From Azolla caroliniana (lineage: Eukaryota; Polypodiophyta), in NCBI GenBank assembly GCA_043228905.1, contig JBHGNT010000001.1, positions 24,490,001 through 24,554,000 of the forward strand: DNA of 64,000 nucleotides, given 5' to 3'. Below the pieces are notes generated by a model. It was not told the DNA's origin, searched no databases, and was given only the letters and a program-made list of their open reading frames with translations. The position numbers and the translations under genes are program-made. Below, in pieces: positions 40,372 through 50,625 of the stretch; position 1 is the first letter of the stretch; every line of letters starts with the position of its first letter.

Positions 40372-41272
40372 CTAAGCATTAAAGAGGGAGACCTCCCCCA
40401 ATATGTGTTCATGTACATCTTGAGGGACCTTGTAGATAGTTTTGTATCCCTTAATTTTTTGCTTTGCCTGAGTCATAGTGAACTTGATTGTGATAATGGC
40501 ATCATCATAGATTATGGTAATGGGTACATCTTGCAATAATGCATACGTGTTCTTGAATTGTGGAAACTTTGCATAATAGTTGCCACAGATGATAGACTCG
40601 CCAACATTGGACATGTTGCCCCAACCATCCCTCACCACTTCTTTCAATATTGTGGTCCCTTGCTTGCACATCACAATGTAGTAGTCTTCATTCAAAATCT
40701 TCATTTTAAGGAGATTTAAGCACTGTAAAATGATCTCCAATAAAAGTGTACATTGGTTGTAGTATACAATATTGTTTGAATGTTTGTTTTCTTGAATATC
40801 ATCTTGTCGTTGAATCTCAAGCTTCTGCAACTTCCATGACTCCATGACTCCACGACTGATAGATTGGTGCATTCATCCCAAGATTCACCTATAATACACA
40901 CAGAACAAAAGCATGATAAACTGCGAAATAACAATTGTGTTGTGTCCTTGCGATAAAACCCTAAAGAACAATGGATCTTACACGTCATTTTCATGGTTTT
41001 ACAACCATATGATTTTCCAACTCATTATCATGAATCACAATAAAAAATCTATTCTTACCATCATTTGACATCTTCCATGTTAGCCACTCCACAACATCAT
41101 GTGCATTTTGTAACTTAGCACCTTTATTATCCACCTTCTTGCTTATAAGAGCATGCTTGATCACAGCTTCCGCCCCATCATGCTCTCCCTTTCCATGTCC
41201 AAACTTGAAGTAGTTCCATTGCATCCTAATGTTGGTCAATGAGAAGTACCTGGGCGTTTTGCATCACAGGTA
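40372..41272 (-). pseudogene. Decayed gene encoding an HGKG-motif protein
   Basis: I cannot assign this to a named family. The upstream exon (41239-40991) reads MTNIRMQWNYFKFGHGKGEH, DGAEAVIKHALISKK, DVVEWLTWKM and FFIVIHDNELENHM. A probable intron follows (ending GTGTGTATTATAG), then a second frame (to 40372) with NEDYYIVMCKQGTTILKEVV, DGWGNMSNVGESIICGNYYA, FPQFKNTYALLQDV and KIKGYKTIYKVPQDVHEHIL. The motif H-G-K-G-x2-D-G reminds me of C-terminal regions of multi-copy plant proteins, possibly transposon-derived; this is a memory-level resemblance only. Stops at the exon ends suggest decay. Confidence 0.5.
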
Positions 41273-41309
41273 GCCAACAAACATTAGTAACAATACTAAG
41301 TTAGTACGT

Positions 41310-41475
41310 CACATGTCATAAGTATGGTGATAAAAACATAACTATAGAAGATAACTTATCCTAATGGTATATGCTTCGTCCTTGGTGTGTGAGGTTATGG
41401 GTTCAAGTCTCTCAAATGTTACTTAATGAAATATTGAAGTTTATTTTTATATCGTGAAGCAAATCCTTCACGACA
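41310..41475 (-). repeat. 3' LTR of gypsy 3, truncated
   Basis: 166 bp homologous to the end of 43551-44027 (ACATGTCATAAGTATGGTGATAAAAAC through CACGACA). Homology stops abruptly left of about 41310. The purine-rich tract lies at 41476-41490 on the minus strand (CAGAGGGGGTGGG). Confidence 0.85.
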
Positions 41476-41513
41476 CCCACCCCCTCTGAACTTGCACATT
41501 GGATGTGCAGAGT

Positions 41514-42323
41514 TCATCCAATATCTTGAAAAAACTCTTCATTCCCTTTCCAAATTGGATGTTCCCTAAAGCACTCTTTGTTTCTTTCATGGTTAGGCCT
41601 CATGGTTAAGAACTGTACTGTCTTCCTTCCATCCTGACTCTTGATCCTCGTGAAACCCAAGCTATCATCAATCACGTTTGTTTCCATCTTTACTACATTG
41701 ATGTATGGTTGACGAAGGATGGCAGGGTAGGTTGATCTATCCTGCACAAAGAAATTTTGAACCACCGACACATCTCCCATTGTTACTTTCACACTGGGAC
41801 ATGCTCCGAACATATCCTCCGTAGTCTCCGTGGCAACTCTTATTTTCCACCCATGATTCTTGTCGATTAGCCACCATCCTTGAGCATAAAATTCCGATGA
41901 AATCATGTAACTAATCTCTGATCCATGATCGATCAAAGCAATACATGGAATTTGTTGCTTCCTAATTTTTGTAGGTGCCTCTATTGTTGCTCGAGCCCAA
42001 TGGTCCCTTGTATAATGACTTCTATCCCCTTCATGAATCCCAACATCATTTATCTTCTTTAAACTTGCACCATTAATTGTGCCACGATCCAAATCTTGGA
42101 GTGTTGTTGCACACCCTCCCGTAACTTCTTCCATCAAATGTTTTATATTTGTCACAACTTCTGTGTCTGAAGCAAGCTTGAAAGTTGGGCTTGTCTTCCC
42201 TTTTACTTTATTCGTTTCTTTTGACTCAGGAGCATCCTTTTCCATCTCTCTTCTCTCTTGTTCTTGTGTCTCATGCATTTTAGCTAGATTAGCCTCCTCA
42301 TCCCTCTTTTGCTTCTCTTCCAC
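41514..42323 (-). CDS. Gypsy 3 protease domain
   Basis: A 269-codon frame. The N-terminal third is charged (EEKQKRDEEANLAKMHETQE). The protease core has PCIALIDHGSEISYMISSEF, where the usual Asp-Ser/Thr-Gly is Asp-His-Gly. Next come NHGWKIRVATETTEDMFGAC, VQNFFVQDRSTYPAILRQPY and GFTRIKSQDGRKTVQFLTMR, matching gypsy 1 and gypsy 2. It ends FFQDIG. The frame is continuous, but whether DHG is active is doubtful. Confidence 0.85.
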   Translation of the reverse strand: MEEKQKRDEEANLAKMHETQEQERREMEKDAPESKETNKVKGKTSPTFKLASDTEVVTNIKHLMEEVTGGCATTLQDLDRGTINGASLKKINDVGIHEGDRSHYTRDHWARATIEAPTKIRKQQIPCIALIDHGSEISYMISSEFYAQGWWLIDKNHGWKIRVATETTEDMFGACPSVKVTMGDVSVVQNFFVQDRSTYPAILRQPYINVVKMETNVIDDSLGFTRIKSQDGRKTVQFLTMRPNHERNKECFREHPIWKGNEEFFQDIG

Positions 42324-42395
42324 TAGTACATCTTATGCATTCACTTAGGTGAATGCTGATAGTGTGTTTACCGGATCATTCCATCCAGTGAAGTT

Positions 42396-43511
42396 TCATA
42401 TTTCATCACCCACGCTTTTTAATTCGTCCATTCGAACCTTCCCTTTTCTTTCATACTCCATCACATCTTGCCAAAAGCTAGATCCACCATATGAGTCTTC
42501 TACTCGTAACCCTAAGGTTGTCACAAATTGTATTGATTGAATTGTTTTTATCTCAGCATCTTTCATTAGCTTTTTTATTCCACCTTGCCCGAAGTTGAGT
42601 AGGAGTGGTTCTCGTGTCTCGGTTGAGTGAATCTTACCATCTTGATAGTATATTTTATCATGATTAAGAACATCCCTATGTTCTTGATAATCTTTCTTTT
42701 GGTGGTCGACACTATCACACCACATACACCTTCGGACAATGCCACCTCCTTGCCTTGACAAAGTTGAGCTTTGTCCCAATTCCAACTTCGTCACTTTAAT
42801 CGACAAGTCTTTCTTGCCTTTCACCAATTCGTGCAAGAGTGACTCTTCTATTTTCTTCTCTCTCGAGTCATTCCCTGTTTCGTCTCCCTTCCTCTCCGAC
42901 AGCTCCATAAACCTTAACTTTCTTTTATAGAAATGGGCGCAAGCCCTTTTCACCTCCCCCTAGTCTTCTATAAGTCCACCCAGACTATTTGGATCTTCTA
43001 GAAGCATTCCCAAGTCCTTGTCTTTAATATTAGTAGCTTGTAGAAACAATATTACTTTATCTAGCATTATTATATTTCTATCTCTAACATTTAATTGTTC
43101 AAATCTTTTTGAAAATTCTTTTAACACTTCCAAAACACTTAAATATTTATCAGACTCTACCCAATCCATGAAAGCTTGCCTTATCATCCTTGACATATCG
43201 TTGAGGTTGTATTCATTCAGTAATGCTCTTTCGAACGTTGCCCATGTATGATGCTCCCTCTATAGCTCCTACCTTTCTTGTAGCCCAATCGTAGCGACTC
43301 GACGAAAGCTATTAATTTTTGCGGCTTCATCGATGCCTTGTTTAAGCATTTCCTCATTGTAAATCTTTAGAAATCTTGTTAAATTCATACCTTCGAAGAT
43401 TCCTACTCGTGTGAGAATATTGTCGACGACTTTGTCGATGCTTGCCATCATTCCTTGCTCCCGCATCATTCGTTCCATCCTTGTACACATAAGCCTCATT
43501 TGCTCCTCCAT
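42396..43511 (-). pseudogene. Gypsy 3 gag
   Basis: Starts at 43511 (MEEQMRLMCTRMERMMREQG) with NILTRVGIFEGMNLTRFLKI and INSFRRVATIG. It continues after a stop with MIRQAFMDWVESDKYLSVLE, LDKVILFLQATNIKDKDLG, YKRKLRFMELSERKGDE, and a knuckle-like CMWCDSVDHQKKDY in which the final Cys is Tyr. It ends NFGQGGIKKLMKDAEIK and DVMEYERKGKVRMDELKSVG. Two stops, at about 43268 and 42958, break it. Confidence 0.85.
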
Positions 43512-43528
43512 TTTTCCTTCACGCTGCC

Positions 43529-43546
43529 TTCACGTCGGGTTCACCA
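43529..43546 (-). promoter_or_regulatory. Primer-binding site of gypsy 3 (tRNA-Trp)
   Basis: The minus strand reads TGGTGAACCCGACGTGAA, by my recollection an exact 18-base complement of the plant tRNA-Trp 3' end including CCA. Confidence 0.87.
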
Positions 43547-43550
43547 AATG

Positions 43551-44027
43551 TGTCGGGGTAGTTGTGGTTCATGTGGCGAAGTCGCATGGACTAATGTTAA
43601 AAGGAGTTGGCTATATATTTTATAAGGCTTATGCAACAATGTTAGAAAGATTATGGATAGGAAGAACCAAAGTTAGAAGTAATGTGTGAGAGACAGATGA
43701 GCATAGATAAGAGATAAGAGACAATGTATGATTTAAAAGTTAATTCCTTGCCTCTCTTTATAGGTTCTCTCATGCATATGATGATATGGGGGTTGCATGG
43801 TATACATGTAATGCATGTGATGCATGATAGCCATCATGCTCATCTAAGCTCTAATGTATGAAGATACACATGTCATAAGTATGGTGATAAAAACTTAATC
43901 ATATAAAATAATTTATCCTAATGGTATATGCTTCGTCTTTGGTGTGTGAGGTTATGGGTTCTCTCAAATGTTACTTCATACAATATTGAAGTTTATTTTT
44001 ATATTGTGAAGCAAATCATTCACGAAA
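43551..44027 (-). repeat. 5' LTR of gypsy 3
   Basis: 477 bp, + strand TGTCGGGG to TTCACGAAA; the expected terminal CA is mutated. A TATA box on the minus strand (CCTATAAAGAG) is at about 43755. It contains a tRNA-like stretch at about 43918-43963 with a damaged B box. Confidence 0.87.
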
Positions 44028-45975
44028 ACGGATGGAAATGAAGGTGTTGGACAACTGTTCGGCCTATGCAAGGGTAAAGAGCCAGGACGGTAAGCACTCT
44101 GTCCAGTTTTTGACGGTGCAGCGGAACCACTAAAGAAACCGAGATTCTCTCAGCAACGAGAGCCGAGAGGATTTTTAGGGAGGACTATCAAGGCGTGGGT
44201 TCGCGATAGTCTGGACAACCAGAAGAAACCCCACACCTGTACCATAGGTAGGAAATTTTGGCCCTCTGTTAATGGAGGTTGTACGATAACCGGCATCGGT
44301 GGCCAAGAGAAGAAACAAGTCGAAGGACGCTTGAAGGCATGCGACGCCTTAGGCTCCGACGACGATATCAGTGGCGCCATGGAGGTGGTCTCATTCGATG
44401 ACACCCTCGGGGAGATTGAGAAGATAGTCGAAGAGGATCTTAGCGAAGACTGGGTCGTTTTGATAAATTCTGTGAAGATGTACGAAGTCACTACGGACTT
44501 CGGGAAGATGATCCGTTCGGATCAAACTGCCTAAGTAGACACCAAGTACAAGACTGTGGACAGAAAGGTGAGGCCAGTCGCGGCTCCCTTGCCGGAGGAC
44601 AACTAGGAGAGGATGAGAGGGGTCACGACGGACCCAAGTTTACGAGATCCTTCCAGCATAGGACACCAGTTCACCGATGAGATGTTGCGGAAACTCAAGA
44701 TCGGTGGGGGTGGCTTCCTACTGGCAGCGGAGGAGGACCGGTTTCGGAGGATGCTCGAAAGGCACGGGAAAGCCTTTGCATTCTGGCCGGTGGAGATCGG
44801 GTGCGTAGACCCGACTATCGTAGAACCAATGGTGATCTTCACAGTGCCGCATGTGTCATGGAGTCTCAAACTAATTTCAGTACCGAGGGCTCACATCCCA
44901 AAGTTGATGGAGCTGCTCAAGCAGAAAGTGGAGATGGGCATCCATGAACCGTCGAGTGCTCCTTATATAAACCAGTGGTTTATGGTATCGAAGAAAAATG
45001 GCACATTGCGTTTTATTCAGGACTTGTCGTCGGCCAACAAGGTGACCATTCGAAATGTAGAAGTCGGCCCAACAATCGATGAGTTCGCGGAGGCCTTCGC
45101 CGGAAGGTCTATCTACTCAGTCAATGATTTATACTATGGGTATGACCAGTTCCAACTAATCGTGGAGAGTAGAGACATCACGATAATGTGAACCCCACTC
45201 GCCTTAGTTTAGATGTGTAGCCTACCGCAAGGAGGGACCGATTCGATGGCACACATGGTGAACGCAATGAATAAAGTGTTGAGGGATTGCATTCCGGACA
45301 TCACCATGCTGTTTTTGGACAACATCCCGATCAAGAGATGTCCAGAGGACACTAAGGACGAGTCGATCGAAGCAGACGGTTTCGGAAGTTTGTCACAGAC
45401 CACATCTCCGACTGCGAGAAAATAGGGCACAGACCACAGGCTTGAGGGCACTGGGCTTACCTTCTCCGGGGAGAAGTCAACTTTCGGACAACCAAAGATC
45501 TTGGTGGTCGGACACCTATGCATACCATACGGCCGAAAACCGTCTCCGGCAAAGGTAGAGCCCATCTCGACGATGATGGAAGAGTGCGGGTCGGTCACGG
45601 AAGTCCGATGATTCCTCAGAGCGTGCGCCTTCTACCACATTTGGATCCCACACTACGGTCACCTCTCCGAACCGCTCTATGGGTTGTTGAAAAAGGGTCA
45701 GAAATTTGAATGGAACAACGAGCACACGGAGTCAGTCCGGAGACTGAAGGAAAAGCTAACTTCGGCACCGGCTCTCCTGAAAGTGGTGTACCACAAGAAC
45801 ACTCTAGTTTACGTGATAGTGGATATGAGTCTGACCGGAATTGGATGGGTGGTTAATCAGGAAGACGAGGACGACGTACAGTTCCCCATCCGGTTCGGTG
45901 CGAAGATGCTAAGCGAAGATACGCCCAAGTTAACACGAACTCTAGGGTATCGTTTCGGCGATTAGGGCTGATAAG
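44028..45975 (+). pseudogene. Gypsy 2 protease end, reverse transcriptase and RNase H
   Basis: + strand pol. The protease end (KVLDNCSAYARVKSQDGK) is joined to the gypsy 3 LTR. RT is mainly in one frame from 44613: VPRAHIPKLMELLKQKVEMG, SSAPYINQWFMVSKKNGTLR, EAFAGRSIYSVNDLYYGYDQ, CSLPQGGTDSMAHMVNAMNK, then MLFLDNIPIKRCPEDTKDES. The catalytic box is FLDN; the second Asp is lost relative to gypsy 1 FLDD. RNase H begins KGQKFEWNNEHTESVRRLKE and has VIVDMSLTGIGWVVNQ. Several stops interrupt. The frame breaks at the ATAAG target of copia 3. Confidence 0.9.
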
Positions 45976-46558
45976 TGACGAGAATATGCGGAATAATCTT
46001 CGGCCACAACCGAGACTTAGATCAGTTAATGATAATCAAACACAAAAAGGAGAAATGGAAGTAAGTACACAAACAGAAGAGAATGCATAGGATGTTTAAC
46101 GTGGAAAACCCTAAACGGAAAAAAACCACGGGAGTCCACAAACTCCAAGCTATCACTATGTCAAAGAGGAATACAACAGGGGAACATAGAGGCAACGACC
46201 TCGTGCCCACAATCTTCGCCTGGCGGCGGTTACAACAGAGACTCTCTTTGTCTCTCTCTTTGTCTCTCCTTCCCTCTGCTATGCTCTATACAACAATTAC
46301 ACCAATAACACTATACAACAAATAATGACAACAACAATGATACACACACACCCTTAAGAGTTTGCCGTAGGTCATATTTATACTAATATGACTTTTGGGC
46401 TATTTACAAATATAGCCCTAGTGGGCTCTTTGGAACATATTTACATATATGTCCCTTCATCCGGTGAGAGGTTCTCACCGGGCCTGCATCATCTGGTTCT
46501 CACCGGGTCTTCCTTGCCGGGTACTCATATCCCATCCGGAGGGACTGAAATCCTAACA
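45976..46558 (-). repeat. 3' LTR of copia 3
   Basis: 583 bp, + strand TGACGAGAATATGCGG to ATCCTAACA, followed by the tract AACTCCCCCTTCAC. It has one copy of the 40-bp unit that is repeated in the partner LTR. Confidence 0.93.
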
Positions 46559-46663
46559 AACTCCCCCTTCACTCCGGCATCAGATGCCTCATCAATCCGA
46601 TCCTCTTTCAACATACGTCTAGCTTGTCGGGTGTTAGCACCTTGGTCAGCATGTCTGACCCGT
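46559..46663 (-). pseudogene. Copia 3 pol C-terminus and polypurine tract
   Basis: Contains the polypurine tract and the last codons of pol in the same arrangement as copia E (GTTAGCACCTTGGTCAGCATG). It is interrupted at CCGT by the solo LTR and resumes at 47827 (TCTCCTCCATGTGGATCTTC). Confidence 0.8.
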
Positions 46664-47826
46664 TGTCGTGAAGATTCCGGGCCATAGTGAGAAACTCGGG
46701 AGATATTGGAGGAATCGGCAAGGTGCACCATGTGCACCCACTCTTGTAAAACTTGTATAGGGAATAGGGGTGCCTTTATGCGCCGAACGGCAATAAAGTC
46801 GGAACGGAGGATCCCATGTATCACGGGAGTTATCCCACATAGTCACACGACCCTCACCTTGTTCTATAAAAGGGAGGGCATGCTTCTTGTAGAAGGGTTC
46901 CCACCCCTTGGGTCCCAAACAGTTCTGTTCCTCATTGTTCCCCTTTATGGGTTCCATTTTTGGTGTTAATAAACTTCTGTGTATAACGTCTATTTCTGTC
47001 TTCTCGTCATCTTGGTGTGTGTGTTATCTCTATTTTTTTGTTGGGGTTTCAGTGCCATTTGTGTGCGTGTGTAGGTGGTGTGTTCGGTTGTGGCAGGCGG
47101 CGTGCGGGTTGTCTACGCCTTCACTAAGTTCTTGTTTGTTGGCTCTCAGCACTCCACGGTCTGGTATGTCTATGTGTGCGGGTGTTGGCTTCTGTCGCTT
47201 GTGAAGAGCCCACACGCTAAGTGGTTCGATGGCAGGTTCCCTCCTTGGCGTGCAAGACCCAACTCGGTTCAGTGAGCCCGTGTGCTCCCTGAAGGCGGCT
47301 TGGCTCAGGAGGCGATCATTTTGGAAGAGGCGTGCCCTGCACGAGGGTCCCGTCACGCGAATGAGCCCGAGAGCTCCCCGACCGGCCCTAGGATGTAGGC
47401 TCCCTCTTCCTCTCCATGTGGAACTGGCGTCACAGCGAGCGTTGCGTGTTTATCTATGTGTGTGTGTGTTCCCGGTTAGCGTAGGCTACGAGAGAGGGAG
47501 CGTGCGTGGTTGTCGGTGCAGAGGTGTCGGTCGTAACCGGGTGTGTGTGTGTGTGTGTGCGTGTGCACGGGCGCGGTTAACCAGGCCGTGTCTCGAGCCT
47601 CTTTTGGGCACTTTGCAAATACGGGCGAAAGGGGCGGCAAAGACGAGGGTGTAGTCTCTCACTTCCTGTGCGGTTACCGGTCACGTCCGGAGGGTATCCG
47701 GGATCGAATCGGACGGCAACGCGGCAAGCTTCGGAGGATTCGGGTTCCCGACAACTCCTCTCTTCCTGGTCCATGACCCTGGTGGTCCCACCCAGATCCG
47801 ACATGCTAGCGTGGATTACCGCGACA
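46664..47826 (+). repeat. Solo LTR of the LARD family
   Basis: 1,163 bp, TGTCGTGAAGATTCC to TACCGCGACA, with a TATA box (TTCTATAAAAGGGAGG) at about 46861. It is flanked by CCGT on both sides (46660-46663 and 47827-47830). It is inserted in copia 3; removing it with one CCGT gives a sequence that aligns with copia E. It has the same length as the LARD left LTR. No internal region is present, so it arose by LTR-LTR recombination. Confidence 0.92.
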
Positions 47827-49060
47827 CCGTTCTCCTCCATGTGGATCTTCGTCAGCATGAACTCTCGATCTTCCATTGGCTCTCGGATCTAGTGGTAACT
47901 ACCCTGGAATGATACGCAGTGTTCTTCGCAAGGTGGATGGCACTTTGACTGTCACAATAGAGCCAGTATTCCTCCTGTCGGATCCCTAGCTCTTCAATGA
48001 TGTCCTTCATCCATAGTATTTCCTTGCCGGCTTCCACAACTGCCATGTACTCTACCTCTGTGGTTGACAACGCAACCGTCTTCTACAGCCTCGACTGCCA
48101 TGAAACAACTCCCTCTGCATATGTCATAACGTACCTGGATGTTGACCGGCTGGTATCCGCATCAGCCGACATATTTGAATCGGTGAAACCGTCAAGTTGG
48201 GGTTTACTGGAGCCGAATCGGAGACACATACTTGAGGTGCCTTTCAAGTACCAGACTATCCATTTTACTGCATTCCCGTGCTCCTTGCCGAGATTGCTCA
48301 TAAACCGGCTCACCACTCCGACTGCGTATCCGATATTCGGTCGGGTACACACCATTGCGTACATTAAGCTCCCGACAGTAGAGGCATATGGTATCTTCAT
48401 CATATCCTCCTTCTTTGCCTTCGTCTTCGGGCTTTGCTTGCCGGATAACTTGCAATTTGCCAGGAGTGTCGATCCGACCGGTTTCACATCTGACATGTTG
48501 AACCGCTGAAGCACCTTTGTCATGTACTTCTCCTTTGAAAGCCACAATTGCTTCTTTGACCGGTCCCAGAAGATATGCATCCCCAGTATCTGTCTTGCCG
48601 GACCCAAGTCTTTCATTGAGAAGGTCTAGGTTAAAGACTTCTTCAGCATCCGTATCTTGACTTGGTCTTGTCCGATGATCAACATGTCGTCCATGTATAG
48701 GAGGAGTATCAGGAAGTCTCCACCTTCAAACTTCTTAACAAACACGCAGTGATCGGCTTGTGTTTTGTGGTATCCTTGATCCATCATGAAGGAATCGAAC
48801 TTCCGGTACCATTGCCAGGGAGCCTACTTTAAACCGTAGAGGCTCTTCTTCAACCGGCAAACCAGGTGCTCCTTCCCCTTCTTCACAAATCCTTCCGGTT
48901 GCTGCATATGGATCCCCTCTTCGAGGTCACCTTGGAGGAACGCCATCTTCACGTCTAACTGCTCTACCTCGAGGTTCATGCTTGCCGCTATGCTCAGCAC
49001 CGTCTGGATGGAAGTCATCTTTACTACCGGGGCAAATATCTCGTCAAAGTCCACGCCCTT
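47827..49060 (-). pseudogene. Copia 3 reverse transcriptase and RNase H
   Basis: RT: MDFDEIFAPVVKMTSIQTVL, LDVKMAFLQGDLEEGIHMQQ, CRLKKSLYGLK, a TAG in place of Gln, HKTQADHCVFVKKF, and the catalytic box YMDDMLII. RNase H: DMMKIPYASTVGSLMYAMVC, GFTDSNMSADADTS (the Asp of the usual TDSDM motif is Asn), ALSTTEVEYMAVVEAGKE and CDSQSAIHLAKNTAYHS. Stops occur at several Gln/Trp positions. Confidence 0.9.
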
Positions 49061-49626
49061 CTTCTACTGGAACCCCTTCACCACGATCCTGGCTTTTTAT
49101 CTTGGGGGGTTTCCGGCATCTCCCGGTTTCAGCTTGTACACCCACTTGTTTCGGAGTGCCCTCTTTCCTTTCGGCAACTCCACCAATTCATACATGTGGT
49201 TCTCATGCACGGAATCCATCTCGTCTTGCATGACACTCAACCACCTGCAGCTATGGGTGTCATTCTTCCCTTCTTCGAAGCTTTTCGGCTCCCCCTCATC
49301 AGTTAGCAACACATGCTCTACATCCAGAAATCTCCGGGGGGCTCTTCTTTCCCGGAGAGGATATCTCTGTCCTCAGTTTTCAGCAACTGGCTCCCGTGTC
49401 TGTTCTTCATCCGAATCTAATTCGGGGTCTTGTCCGGTTCCGGTTTCTGCTTCTTCTTCTTCTTCTTCGGTCGGTTCGGTATCCTCACCGTAACCGGCCG
49501 GTTCTTCGAGTGTCAACTGGCTCTTAGCCGGGTAGGTCCGAATCTCATCAAACCGATCCTTACCGCCTTAAGCTTCCGGCCGGTTTCTCTTTCCACTCTC
49601 GCGTGGAGCTCCTTGAAGACGGATAA
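49061..49626 (-). pseudogene. Copia 3 linker and short integrase segment
   Basis: Linker sequence (LLTDEGEPKSFEEGKNDTHS, RRAPRRFLDVEHV and an acidic stretch rich in EE) is joined directly to an integrase core piece (VFKELHARVERETGRKLKAV). Copia 1 and 2 have about 600 more bases of integrase between these parts, so a deletion has occurred. It ends at the GATAA target of the 755-bp solo LTR. Confidence 0.8.
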
Positions 49627-50202
49627 TGTGAAAGTGTTTTTAGAATCTAAGCCATTGAACATTAGAAGAAGATAAAGTATAGATAACTAACATTTGGAGG
49701 CTAAGAACACGAACCAAGACCTTAGGAAGAAGTCAAAAGTAAAAGTACGAGACCAATAGAAAAGTAAAAAGAGAAAAAGCGGACCATAAAAAACAGTAAA
49801 AAAGGAATGGTCATAACTCCTTCGTTTTTCACCCAAATATTATGTTTAAATATGGGTTAGAAAGCTTGTAAAGAGAGCTACCTATAGCGTTTTAAATCAC
49901 TAAACTCTGAGTTCTGAGGAGGGAGATATGACGATTAGATGGTCGTTGGGTCTTAGCTAAAAATAGGAGATAAAAAGCTTCTAAAAATAGCGTGAACGAG
50001 GAAGAAGAAGAAAATTATAAAAGAGGAAGTGATACTTATAGACGAAGGGACGAATAGGGAGAGGATCCTAATAGAGGAGAGGGAGTCTTAGGAAGAGAAA
50101 TCTTAGTGAAAGAGGAAGGGTCTTAGTTGTGGTTTTTGAGTGCTTGGTAGTAAGAAGGTCTTTGGTTTCTTAGTTGAATGTGGAGTTTATCTCCTTTGTA
50201 TT

Positions 50203-50625
50203 TGAAAATGTAAGTGTTTGCGGAAGTGTAAAACAGAGAACAACAGAGAGAGAGAGAGACAGAGACAGAGAGAGCGAGAGAGACAGAGAGAGCAGAACGC
50301 AATTTCAAAATTATATCAAGATTCTGTTCTCATTCACATTGTGCTAAGTAGTACTATTTATACAAGTCCTCTTGGGACTGACAGAAGTACCATGTACTTC
50401 AATGCTCACACGAGCATCTGACACTTACTACGAGACTATAGATACCTAGTAGTCTATCCTATTCTAGGCTTCCGATTGGACTGCCGGTTACGGATTGCAC
50501 CCGGCCTCCACTGCTTGCCGGTGCGGTTGCTCACCGTCATACCGATCCGTTTCGCCCGATCCGTCTCGCTTACCGGCTCCGGCTTATTCAGCCGATCCGG
50601 CTCCGGTTGAGCTTGCCGCTCAACA
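50203..50625 (-). repeat. 3' LTR of copia C
   Basis: 423 bp, + strand TGAAAATGTAAG to CCGCTCAACA. A GA-rich stretch lies near 50245-50297. The polypurine tract CTTGAGGGGGAG (minus strand) is at 50626-50643. Confidence 0.94.

Larger units (their letters stand above)
41310..44027 (-). mobile_element. Gypsy 3: gag-protease-only gypsy element
   Basis: Minus-strand element with a full 5' LTR (43551-44027), a tRNA-Trp primer site, gag, protease, polypurine tract and a truncated 3' LTR (about 41310-41475). RT, RNase H and integrase are absent; the protease ORF ends 35 bases before the LTR. The layout matches the non-autonomous gag-only class (TR-GAG). Gag and protease resemble gypsy 1. The left LTR is cut by unrelated DNA, so no target duplication can be checked. 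Confidence 0.87.
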
